Shown here: positions 1 through 5,922 of the stretch, piece after piece
Layout: the number at the start of each line of letters is the position of its first letter
How positions within the stretch are numbered: position 1 is the stretch's first letter
Origin: an uncultured Bacilli bacterium
GTDB lineage: Bacteria > Bacillota_I > Bacilli_A > RF39 > UBA660
Direction of reading: 5' to 3'
DNA length: 7,802 bases
NCBI GenBank assembly: GCA_947629125.1
Contig: CANRCO010000054.1
Coordinates: 1 to 7,802, forward strand
Notes under the pieces: generated by a model
Told to the model about the DNA's origin: nothing
The model's input: the letters and a program-made list of their open reading frames with translations, nothing else
Database searches by the model: none
Program-made: the position numbers and the translations under genes

Positions 1-76
1 AACATCTTTATTATAACAAAGATTAAATACCCCCCTCTTTTTTTACTTTTTTGTCTACTTTCTCTTGACCAATGCA
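1..76. repeat. Left copy of a 76-bp perfect terminal inverted repeat
   Basis: Bases 1-76 are identical, base for base, to the reverse complement of 7727-7802; identity stops at base 77. The repeat holds an imperfect 20-bp dyad (4-23), a run of six C (30-35), and T7 and T6 tracts. Because it runs to the very edge of the window, its true outer limit is unknown and it may be the end of a longer element. It could be an IS end, an invertible-segment boundary, or another dispersed repeat at which assembly stopped. No transposase or recombinase is in the window. Confidence 0.97.
10..18 (-). promoter_or_regulatory. Outward-facing extended -10 candidate in the left repeat
   Basis: Read leftward, the sequence is TGT followed by TATAAT, an extended -10 match pointing out of the window. 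I see no good -35 at 16-18 bp upstream, where the sequence is G-rich. The same element is present in the right copy. It overlaps the 20-bp dyad at 4-23, so it could equally be an incidental part of that palindrome. Confidence 0.3.
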
Positions 77-77
77 T

Positions 78-101
78 AATTATAATAAATTTGTTAATAA
101 T
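78..101 (+). promoter_or_regulatory. AT-rich leader with TATAAT upstream of the HTH gene
   Basis: The 129 bp between the repeat and the HTH gene are AT-rich. A TATAAT lies at 81-86 within AATTATAATAAA (78-89), followed after 6 nt by AATAAT (96-101). The same two blocks with the same 6-nt gap occur in front of the surface-protein gene at the other end. TTGACC at 65-70 in the repeat is only 10 bp from TATAAT, too close for a normal -35. A promoter is plausible but unproven, and no other promoter for the HTH gene is convincing. Confidence 0.3.
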
Positions 102-205
102 TTGCAAGATATAAAAAATTCAAAAAATAATAGATTGTTATAGGTAATTCAAGTATCTTAATTAGAAATCACATATTTTGTACAATTTTTATAGGAGTGT
201 GAAAA

Positions 206-427
206 ATGATTAAGATTAATATTGAAGAGTTACTAAGAAAAAATGGTAAATCCAAATATTTTTTATGTCAAAGAATGAATATGACCTCCCGCAATTTAAA
301 CCGAATTATTCGAGGAGAAACTAGCTCAATATCTTTTAAATATATTGAAGAATTTTGCGATTTGCTAAATTGTACTCCTGGCGATTTAATATCTGTAGTA
401 TCAGAAGAAAAAATCGTAACATATTAA
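206..427 (+). CDS. Small Cro/CI (XRE)-type helix-turn-helix regulator
   Basis: This 73-residue protein is essentially one HTH domain of the Cro/CI type, close to the short YozG/HTH_26 class. Seen: helix 1 at about 5-13 (INIEELLRKNG), helix 2 near 17-24 (YFLCQRMN), recognition helix near 27-35 (SRNLNRIIRG), then IEEFCDLLNCTPGDLI, the usual closing helices of these proteins. There is no ligand-binding or dimerisation extension. The ATG at 206 follows AGGAG (193-197) at 8-nt spacing. It is the first gene inside the left repeat and ends one base before a strong hairpin, so it is probably monocistronic. Its target is unknown. Inference: dyads in the terminal repeat, which also lies upstream of the surface-protein gene, could be operators for it. 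Confidence 0.85.
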   Translation: MIKINIEELLRKNGKSKYFLCQRMNMTSRNLNRIIRGETSSISFKYIEEFCDLLNCTPGDLISVVSEEKIVTY

Positions 428-456
428 AAGCCTTCCCGTAAAGAAGGCTTATTTTT
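428..456 (+). terminator. Bidirectional intrinsic terminator between convergent genes
   Basis: AAGCCTTC (428-435) and GAAGGCTT (443-450) form a perfect 8-bp stem with a 7-nt loop, followed by ATTTTT. The stem starts immediately after the HTH stop codon. The lipoprotein gene on the other strand ends at 455, so the hairpin can also terminate leftward transcription, although the T-tract on that side is weaker (TTAAT). Confidence 0.9.
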
Positions 457-1006
457 AATCATTATTTTCGTAATCATACATACCATGAATTTTTTCTAAA
501 GCTTCATCATCAATTTGTTCTACTTTCCATGTACTACCATCTTTTTTAACATCAAATGTTAAAGAATAATCAATTGTTTCAGTAGTAGTTTTTAATTGTT
601 CTAATCTGTATTTCATAAATTTAGCTGCATCATATTTTTTATCATCACCTAGAAATTCATCTTCATGTTCTTTGGAATAATCTTGGGCATCCTTATTAGC
701 TTTAAAGTAATCATAAACTGTTATTTTAGCAGTTACTTTAGCAGTATCACCATTATATTCCTCATCGGTAATCTCATAAACTAAATCGCTATATTGTCTT
801 TTTAAAACATTTCGATACATTTCTTTAGCATCATCATCATCTAAATTTTCATTTTCTACCACTTCATCTAAATCCGCCATAACTGCTTCATCTAAGTTTT
901 TATAATTATTCAAATATTTTTCTACAGCATCACTTGGCTTTTCACTACTACAGCTACAACCGACTAAAGCTATTAAAGTAATTAATAATATACCTATTTT
1001 TTTCAT
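455..1006 (-). CDS. Secreted lipoprotein, probable NTF2-like (DUF4878-type) domain
   Basis: This is a 183-residue lipoprotein. Seen: short Lys-Lys start, hydrophobic segment at about 4-15 and lipobox L14-V15-G16-C17, so Cys17 should be lipidated and the protein held on the outer face of the membrane. The mature part is acidic and begins with SDAVEKYLNNYKNLD. A helix, then ATVTA-like strands (TAKVTAKITVYDY), and a closing strand pair (YSLTFDVKKDGSTWKVEQID) follow the pattern of small NTF2/SnoaL-like lipoproteins of the DUF4878 type. The family call is by pattern only. The ATG follows AAAGGAG (1014-1020) at 7-nt spacing. It is the last of three leftward genes, 50 bp after the DUF3603-like gene, and may be cotranscribed with it. 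A TATAAT at 1022-1027 sits too close to the SD to be a convincing promoter. Function unknown. Confidence 0.85.
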   Translation of the reverse strand: MKKIGILLITLIALVGCSCSSEKPSDAVEKYLNNYKNLDEAVMADLDEVVENENLDDDDAKEMYRNVLKRQYSDLVYEITDEEYNGDTAKVTAKITVYDYFKANKDAQDYSKEHEDEFLGDDKKYDAAKFMKYRLEQLKTTTETIDYSLTFDVKKDGSTWKVEQIDDEALEKIHGMYDYENND

Positions 1007-1056
1007 CTTTTCTCTCCTTTAATTATATTATGAGCGATTAAGAAATTATTTATACA

Positions 1057-1701
1057 CTAAATTTTATTGTAAGAAGATTTAATGATTTCATATATTTTTA
1101 AATGTTTATCATCAATATTTAAATGCAAATCATTTAACATATCTTGTAACATTTTTTTATAGTTATTTTCTTCTTTATCAAACCATTCTAAATAAAGATA
1201 ACTAAGTTTAGAAAAATTTTGACTTTTAATTAAACTTTCTAATTCTAATTTAATTATTCTTTTAATATTTCGAACTTGCCTTATTTCATTTTTAATATTT
1301 CTTTTCGTTAACTTAGTATATTTAATATCTTGTTTTTTTAAAGTAAAAGATATTTCATTAATATTATTTTCATCTTCTAATAATAGTTTACTAACATATA
1401 AGATACTACCATCTTTATCTAATTCAATAGCTATCGCATTCTTACTATCGGTTAAAATACAAGCATACTCTAAATTTCGATTTAAACTTTTTTTACTTAA
1501 AATTGTTTTATCTTTTATTACATTTAAAAAGTCTTTATTAATCTTTATTTTATATTTTAAAATATCGATAATTACTTGATTATTAACTTTAATAATTGGA
1601 ATTTTACGTACTACATCATATGGGTCATTTTTTTCCCATTCATAAAATTCATAAATATCATCTTCATTAAAATTTAAAACAATATCATAATAGAAATTCA
1701 A
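1057..1701 (-). CDS. DUF3603 / UPF0736 (YjbA-like) protein of unknown function
   Basis: Resemblance to Bacillus YjbA is recognised from memory of the family pattern. An N-terminal YDIVLNF strand is followed by EFYEWEKND and a KIPIIKV strand; mid-protein LEYACILTDSKNAIAIEL lines up with LEYC-VVTDG in YjbA; near the C-terminus come SYLYLEWFD and DDKHLKIYE (compare YTEW and SDKHL). It is soluble, with no signal peptide. An upstream TTG at 1717-1719 extends the frame, but the better start is the TTG at 1699-1701, because AAAGGTGG lies at the right distance before it and the protein then begins MNFYYDIV; this gives 214 residues. This start overlaps the upstream small membrane gene by 17 bp, with the SD inside that gene, suggesting translational coupling. 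It stops with TAG. Function is not established for the family. Confidence 0.8.
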   Translation of the reverse strand: MNFYYDIVLNFNEDDIYEFYEWEKNDPYDVVRKIPIIKVNNQVIIDILKYKIKINKDFLNVIKDKTILSKKSLNRNLEYACILTDSKNAIAIELDKDGSILYVSKLLLEDENNINEISFTLKKQDIKYTKLTKRNIKNEIRQVRNIKRIIKLELESLIKSQNFSKLSYLYLEWFDKEENNYKKMLQDMLNDLHLNIDDKHLKIYEIIKSSYNKI

Positions 1702-1909
1702 CTTTGCGCCACCTTTCAACTTTTAAAACAATTAAAATAAGACCTACAAAGAAAGAAAGACACTCTACTCTCATTATAATAAATTTAACAAAATCGAAAA
1801 AACTATACCCCATTGTTAAAACATTTAAATAAATTATTAAATAAAAAAGCCCTATCATAGTTAAAACTATTCCTAATAGAAATAAAAATAAGTCTTTTAT
1901 TTTAATCAC
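1685..1909 (-). CDS. Small two-TM membrane protein, unknown family
   Basis: This 74-residue protein is nearly all hydrophobic. TM1 spans about 6-29 (from LFLFLLGIVL) and TM2 about 50-64 (from CLSFFVGLIL), joined by a short segment with FFDFVKF, with a basic tail (KVERWRKVE). It resembles no family I can name. It is the first gene of the leftward trio and overlaps the DUF3603-like start, so the two are probably made together. The reading frame opens with GTG at 1907-1909, but the only SD-like sequence, AGGTGAT, overlaps that GTG, leaving initiation unclear; the first ATG is at codon 18, inside TM1. It stops with TGA, the only TGA stop in the window. Confidence 0.6.
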   Translation of the reverse strand: MIKIKDLFLFLLGIVLTMIGLFYLIIYLNVLTMGYSFFDFVKFIIMRVECLSFFVGLILIVLKVERWRKVEFLL

Positions 1910-1967
1910 CTAGTATATTTTATTTATTTTTTTTTAGATTTATTATATAATTTAGTAGGTGATAATA
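1910..1967. promoter_or_regulatory. Short divergent control region, overlapping -10 boxes
   Basis: The 58 bp between the leftward trio and uppP contain the perfect 10-bp palindrome ATTATATAAT (1942-1951), which gives TATAAT on both strands: minus 1942-1947 and plus 1946-1951. The leftward -10 would place a start site about 25 nt before the small membrane gene. The rightward -10 would start almost at the uppP SD site. No -35 is convincing on either strand. Mirror-like SD sequences (TCACCTA near 1906, TAGGTGA near 1957) flank the region. Chance TATAAT matches are common in DNA this AT-rich. Confidence 0.4.
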
Positions 1968-2777
1968 ATGGATTTATTAAAATACATTTTACTTGGTTTT
2001 TTACAAGGTTTTACAGAACCATTACCAATTTCTAGTAGTGGTCATTTATTTTTATTTAAAAATTTATTTAATACTAATATGTTTAATGATTTAAATTTTG
2101 AAATTGTTGTTAATTTTGGTTCTTTTTTAGCTATTTTATTTATTTTTCGAAAAGAAGTCATTAGTTTAATTAAGAGTTTTTTTAAATTTATTTTTGTTAA
2201 AAAAGCTCGCAATAAAGAAAGAAATAACTTTAAATATTGTTTAGCTATTATTATAAGTACTATTCCAGCTGGAATTATTGGTTTATTATTTAAAGATGCA
2301 ATTGAAAGTAAATTACAAAATTTAAAATTTGTTGGTTGTGCTTTTTTAATTACTGCTATTTCTTTATTTATTATTCGAAATATTAAAGGTACTAAAAATG
2401 ATAATGATATTACTTATAAAGATGCCCTTATTATTGGTCTTATTCAAGCAATTTCTTTAGTACCTGGTATAAGTCGTAGTGGTGCTGTTTTAGTTGGTTG
2501 TTTACTTTGTAATTTTAAAAGAGATACTGCCTTAAAATATACTTTTATTTTATATTTTCCAATTAGTTTAGCTACGATGGTTCTAGGTGTAAAAGATATG
2601 TTAAGTGCTAATTTAACTAATCTTTATTTACCATATTTTTTAGGTTTACTAGCAGCAGGTATTGTAACTTATTTTACTTATCAATGGATGAGTGAAATAG
2701 TAAAAAAAGGAAAACTTAAATATTTTTCCCTTTATTGTTTAATATTAGCAATATTTATTTTTATATATTTTCGTTAA
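1968..2777 (+). CDS. uppP: Undecaprenyl-diphosphatase (BacA family)
   Basis: UppP removes one phosphate from undecaprenyl diphosphate at the membrane, recycling the lipid carrier for peptidoglycan and wall polymer synthesis; extra dosage gives bacitracin resistance in other bacteria. Seen: the N-terminal signature LGFLQGFTEPLPISSSGH, giving Q13-x3-E17 (the (E/Q)xxxE motif, here the Gln form) and His26; NFGSFLAILF; and the second motif LVPGISRSG with Arg170. Multiple hydrophobic segments run through 269 residues, about the normal family length. The frame can open at GTG 1959, but ATG 1968 is preferred: AGGTGAT (1957-1963) sits just before it and the protein then starts MDLLKYILLGF as in the family. 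It stands alone on the plus strand, divergent from the leftward trio. Its TAA shares bases with the stop of the convergent PHP gene, with no terminator between. Confidence 0.95.
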   Translation: MDLLKYILLGFLQGFTEPLPISSSGHLFLFKNLFNTNMFNDLNFEIVVNFGSFLAILFIFRKEVISLIKSFFKFIFVKKARNKERNNFKYCLAIIISTIPAGIIGLLFKDAIESKLQNLKFVGCAFLITAISLFIIRNIKGTKNDNDITYKDALIIGLIQAISLVPGISRSGAVLVGCLLCNFKRDTALKYTFILYFPISLATMVLGVKDMLSANLTNLYLPYFLGLLAAGIVTYFTYQWMSEIVKKGKLKYFSLYCLILAIFIFIYFR

Positions 2778-3637
2778 CGACTTCTAATTTTATCTACTAA
2801 TGAAAGTCTACGAATCTTTTTTTGATTTATACTAGATGTTTCTAAACCATAATTTGGCTTACTTATTGGGCCATGATAATCAGTACCACCACTTATTAAA
2901 AAGTGGTATTTTTCTATTTTAGAAAGTAAATACTTTTTATATTCTAAATTATGTAATGGATGATATAACTCAATAGCATCTACTTCATTAATTTTTAAAA
3001 ATTGGAAAAAATTATCAAGTTCATAATCATTCATTTTATTAGTTACTATATGAGCAATACTAACAAGACCATGAGCTTGTTTTATAACATTAATAATTTC
3101 TTTATCATCAAATAAACGAAAATTTTTTCTAACTTGTTCGTAATTACTAATTAAATATTTTTGAAAAGCATCTTCAACATCTGTTGCATAATTATATTTT
3201 AATAATAACTTAGCAATATCAGCTCGATTAAGGATTTTTTTCTTAAAAAACTGCGTTATTTCTTCTTGAGGAAAATCAATATTATAAACTTTTTTTAAAT
3301 TGTTTAATTGTAATTCGATATTATAAAGAGTATATTTTCTTTTATTAATGATATAGTTTTGTAAATCAGTATTTGATAAATCCATATCATAACCTAAAAT
3401 ATGTAAACGAGCTTTAGGTATATCAAAATGAGGCTTAGAACTAAATTCACAACCATTAATAAATTCTAAATCATCTAAATTGACATTAGCAATTTCTAAA
3501 CATCCATCAATAGTATCATGGTCGGTATAAGAAAAAGTTTTTAATTCAGTTTGCTTAATTTTATTTAAAGTTTCTAAAGGACTATATTCCCCATCACTAG
3601 CAGTTGTATGGATATGTAAGTTAATTAAATTTCTCAT
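2774..3637 (-). CDS. PHP-domain phosphoesterase, TrpH/YciV (RNase AM)-like
   Basis: This is a 287-residue metal-dependent phosphoesterase. The PHP motifs are all visible: HIHTTASDG (His8, His10, Asp15), TDHDT (Asp39, His40, Asp41), GCEFS (Glu64), HILGY (His79), SIAHI (His196), ELYHP (His226) and GGTDYHG (Asp253, His255). This set and the length fit the TrpH/YciV group, whose E. coli member acts on 3',5'-nucleoside bisphosphates and trims RNA 5' ends. The exact substrate here is inferred only from family. Residues about 90-185 form the helical insertion typical of the group. The ATG follows AAAGGGGG, a modest SD. It has its own promoter candidate (3669-3698) and converges on uppP with a 4-bp overlap. 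An RNA-directed role would suit the nearby RNase J-like gene, but the two need not be linked. Confidence 0.88.
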   Translation of the reverse strand: MRNLINLHIHTTASDGEYSPLETLNKIKQTELKTFSYTDHDTIDGCLEIANVNLDDLEFINGCEFSSKPHFDIPKARLHILGYDMDLSNTDLQNYIINKRKYTLYNIELQLNNLKKVYNIDFPQEEITQFFKKKILNRADIAKLLLKYNYATDVEDAFQKYLISNYEQVRKNFRLFDDKEIINVIKQAHGLVSIAHIVTNKMNDYELDNFFQFLKINEVDAIELYHPLHNLEYKKYLLSKIEKYHFLISGGTDYHGPISKPNYGLETSSINQKKIRRLSLVDKIRSR

Positions 3638-3668
3638 TTAATTCCCCCTTTAGCAAATTTCTACTTTA

Positions 3669-3698
3669 AATATAATATCAAAATAGGAAAAAAGTCAA
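3669..3698 (-). promoter_or_regulatory. Promoter candidate for the PHP gene
   Basis: Reading leftward, TTGACT (3693-3698) is followed after 18 bp by TATATT (3669-3674), or after 17 bp by TTATAT. It lies in the 69-bp gap between the ferritin-like stop and the PHP start and leaves a leader of about 25 nt. The -35 is good; the -10 is ambiguous in this AT-rich stretch. Confidence 0.55.
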
Positions 3699-3706
3699 AT
3701 AAAATT

Positions 3707-4135
3707 TTATAAAAAGGGTTTTAACTCTTCAATATTTTGTTGTTCTATTTTTAATAATTCGTTAGCTAACTTAACAATTTCTTCATCTTCATGATTATAA
3801 TTATTTAAAGCGGTAGTTATTTTTATAACTCCTTTGTTAGTCCCTTCAATCATCATTTTAGCAATAGTTTTATTACATTCGTCTTTTTGACATTTCATTT
3901 CAATCATAACTTTGCTATTCATTTTAGCCATTTTACTTAATTTACTTGGTTCAATACCATAATCTTTATAAAGTTGTTGAGCTTCTTTAGTTATTTTTTG
4001 ATATTCATCTAATTGCTTATAAATCACATCTTTTAATTCAGGATTAGTTATTTTTTCTAAAACATCATTAATACCTACTATTCCCATTTGTGCTGTTTTA
4101 TAAATATTGTCTACAACTTCTATATTTTTTTTCAT
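3707..4135 (-). CDS. Ferritin-like four-helix-bundle protein (DUF2383-like), unknown role
   Basis: This 142-residue soluble protein is predicted to be almost entirely helical. The segments are about 3-27 (VVDNIYKTAQMGIVGINDVLEKI), 32-58, 62-100 (a Met/Lys-rich stretch) and 118-138 (EEIVKLANELLKIEQQ). The pattern of a first helix with AQMGI, a later MMIEGTNKGVIKITTALNNY segment and the ending QQNIEELKPFL matches uncharacterised Bacillota proteins with a ferritin-like bundle, near DUF2383. I cannot identify a complete di-iron ligand set, so an oxidase or storage role is not claimed. The ATG follows GGGTGAT, which lies inside a hairpin (4138-4167). It is 39 bp downstream of the RNase J-like gene and in the same direction, so it is probably transcribed by read-through from that gene. 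Confidence 0.75.
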   Translation of the reverse strand: MKKNIEVVDNIYKTAQMGIVGINDVLEKITNPELKDVIYKQLDEYQKITKEAQQLYKDYGIEPSKLSKMAKMNSKVMIEMKCQKDECNKTIAKMMIEGTNKGVIKITTALNNYNHEDEEIVKLANELLKIEQQNIEELKPFL

Positions 4136-4167
4136 AAAAAATCACCCTTATTATTATGGATGATTTT
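4136..4167 (-). promoter_or_regulatory. Terminator-like hairpin that includes a Shine-Dalgarno site
   Basis: On the leftward transcript, AAAATCATCC pairs with GGGTGATTTT as a 10-bp stem (4158-4167 with 4138-4147; nine Watson-Crick pairs and one G-U), with a 10-nt loop. The 3' arm runs into a six-U tract that touches the AUG of the ferritin-like gene. The same 3' arm contains that gene's SD, GGGTGAT. It could be a weak terminator after the RNase J-like gene, an SD-masking structure, or both. Confidence 0.5.
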
Positions 4168-4174
4168 AATTTAA

Positions 4175-5818
4175 TTATACTTCTTGGACAACTGCAATAA
4201 TCATTGGCTTACATTCAGTTTCATTATATAAATAACGACTTAATTCTTCGCGAATTTCCACTTTTATTTTATTATAATCAACATATTTAGGAGTAATATT
4301 TCTTTCAATTATTACTTCACATAATTTTTTTATTTCACTAATCATTTCTGCCGAATCTTTAACATAAATAAATCCTCGAGTAGTTACTTCTGGTCCAACA
4401 ATTAAAGTTTTATTTTTCTTACTTATTGTTGCACTAATTAATACAATACCATTTTCACTTAACATTTCACGGTCTTTCATAACTAATTCACCGACATCAT
4501 CATTACTTTTACCATCAATAAATACATCATTTATTTTTAAATGTTCAAATTTATCAATAAGTACTCCGTTTTCAATAGTTACAACATCACCGTTTTGTTT
4601 TAATAAAATATTTTCTGGACTCATTCCTAATTCGCTAGCTAAATTACCGTTACCAACTAAATAACGATATTCTCCTTTAACTGGCATATAATATTTAGGA
4701 TTAGTTAGTTTTAACATTAACATTAAATCTTCACTAGAAGCATGTAATAAAATATTTTTATCTTTTGGTAAAGAAACAATTTTACAACCCATCATTGCTA
4801 AATCATTTTCAATTTTAACTAACATTTTTTCATTGCTATCATAACGTGGTTCAGCAAAAACAACAGTATCAGTATTACGAATTTTAATAAATTTATCATA
4901 ACCATTAATAATCTTATTTAAACTAGCAAAAGGGTTAGCTTTATCATCACTAACTAATAAGATACTATTATTGTCTTCAATGTTTGATAAATCTCCTATT
5001 TCATCATCTGTAAATTCTAAATAACCTTCGTTTTTACTAAAATTAACAATATTTTGTAATTTTTTACCCATTGGTACAATCTTACGATGTAAATTTTTCG
5101 CACCATTAAAAATTTCTTGTAATGTATGTAGGTGTGTTGGTAAAACTAAAAATATCATTCTAGCATCAGCACGATTAATTACATCTTTAAAATAATCAGT
5201 TAATTTATGACTAGGTGATGTATGACCAATATGTTCAGAAAATACTGATTCACTAAGTAAACAAAGAACTCCTTGTTTACCAACATAAGCAATTTTACCT
5301 AAGTCCATATCATAAGAACCTTTCATCGTGGGGTCAATGATAAAATCACCAGTATAACAAATTGCTCCATCAGCAGTATTTAATACATACATAACACTAT
5401 CTGGTGTACTATGACTTACTTTAATAGGAAATACACTATTAGGTCCAAAATTTATTTTTTTATGGGCTTTAATTTCAATAATTCGCTCAGATTTTATACC
5501 CTCTTCCATTAAAACAAATTTTGTAAATTTAGTTGCATAAATTGGAGTATCTTTTAAATCACGAATAAGGTCAGCTACACTGCCCATATTTTCATAATGT
5601 CCATGAGTTAAGAAAATACCTTTAACTCTTTTTTTATTTTTAACTAAATAACTAAAATCAGGAATTATATAATCAATACCATAAAGATTACCACTAGCAT
5701 ATTTTAAACCACAATCAAAAACAAATATATCTTTATCAACTTCTATTATATAGCAATTTTTGCCCATTTCATCTAGTCCACCTAGACCAAAAATTTTAAT
5801 TTTGCTCAATTTACTCAT
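4175..5818 (-). CDS. RNase J-family protein, J2-like with degenerate metal site
   Basis: This is a 547-residue protein of the metallo-beta-lactamase/beta-CASP RNase J family; active members degrade and process RNA in the cytoplasm as endonucleases and 5' exonucleases. Seen: IKIFGLGGLDEMGKNCY at the start; the metal motif region THGHYENMG (72-77); SHSTPDS (His136); YTGDF (Asp158); beta-CASP region about 185-370; LLHASSEDL (His359); MPVKGEYR (Lys381); a C-terminal domain with GPEVTTRGFIYV and ending KPMIIAVVQEV, as in RNase J. The canonical HxHxDH is HGHYEN here, so the Asp and second His are replaced. B. subtilis RNase J2 is also altered at this motif and partners J1, so a structural or weakly active J2-type subunit is likely. 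Length is normal. The SD is weak. It has its own promoter (5857-5885). Confidence 0.9.
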   Translation of the reverse strand: MSKLSKIKIFGLGGLDEMGKNCYIIEVDKDIFVFDCGLKYASGNLYGIDYIIPDFSYLVKNKKRVKGIFLTHGHYENMGSVADLIRDLKDTPIYATKFTKFVLMEEGIKSERIIEIKAHKKINFGPNSVFPIKVSHSTPDSVMYVLNTADGAICYTGDFIIDPTMKGSYDMDLGKIAYVGKQGVLCLLSESVFSEHIGHTSPSHKLTDYFKDVINRADARMIFLVLPTHLHTLQEIFNGAKNLHRKIVPMGKKLQNIVNFSKNEGYLEFTDDEIGDLSNIEDNNSILLVSDDKANPFASLNKIINGYDKFIKIRNTDTVVFAEPRYDSNEKMLVKIENDLAMMGCKIVSLPKDKNILLHASSEDLMLMLKLTNPKYYMPVKGEYRYLVGNGNLASELGMSPENILLKQNGDVVTIENGVLIDKFEHLKINDVFIDGKSNDDVGELVMKDREMLSENGIVLISATISKKNKTLIVGPEVTTRGFIYVKDSAEMISEIKKLCEVIIERNITPKYVDYNKIKVEIREELSRYLYNETECKPMIIAVVQEV

Positions 5819-5856
5819 CTCATTTCTAAATTTTTAAAAGTTTTAATTGCTAGTTA

Positions 5857-5885
5857 ATTATAGCAAAATTCTTACAATAATGCAA
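5857..5885 (-). promoter_or_regulatory. Promoter for the RNase J-like gene
   Basis: Reading leftward, TTGCAT (5880-5885) is followed after exactly 17 bp by TATAAT (5857-5862), with TGC directly upstream as an extended -10. The predicted start lies near 5850, giving a leader of about 30 nt. It begins directly after the terminator of the surface-protein gene. This is the clearest sigma-A-type promoter in the window. Confidence 0.75.
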
Positions 5886-5918
5886 ATAAAAATCTTATCT
5901 CCTAAGAAATAAGATTTT
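5884..5918 (-). terminator. Intrinsic terminator of the surface-protein gene
   Basis: AAAATCTTAT (5918-5909 on the minus strand) pairs perfectly with ATAAGATTTT (5898-5889) over 10 bp, with a 10-nt loop. It is followed by TATTT, so the transcript ends in UUUUUAUUU. It starts 4 nt after the stop codon and abuts the next promoter, insulating the two genes. Confidence 0.8.
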
Positions 5919-5922
5919 AGTT

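Noticed and set aside
65..86. TTGACC plus TATAAT as a classical promoter at the left repeat edge
   Set aside because: Spacing is 10 bp on the left and 24 bp on the right; neither fits a sigma-A promoter near 17 bp.
1685..1687. Mycoplasma-type code with TGA read as Trp
   Set aside because: Trp codons in the window are TGG, and this TGA sits where the frame runs into the coupled downstream gene, consistent with a true stop.
1702..1719. Upstream TTG start for the DUF3603-like gene
   Set aside because: It would put the AAAGGTGG SD inside the coding region. The TTG at 1699-1701 has the proper SD spacing and gives the family-like N-terminus MNFYYDIV.
1959..1967. GTG start for uppP
   Set aside because: This GTG lies within the AGGTGAT SD; ATG 1968 has correct spacing and matches the family N-terminus.
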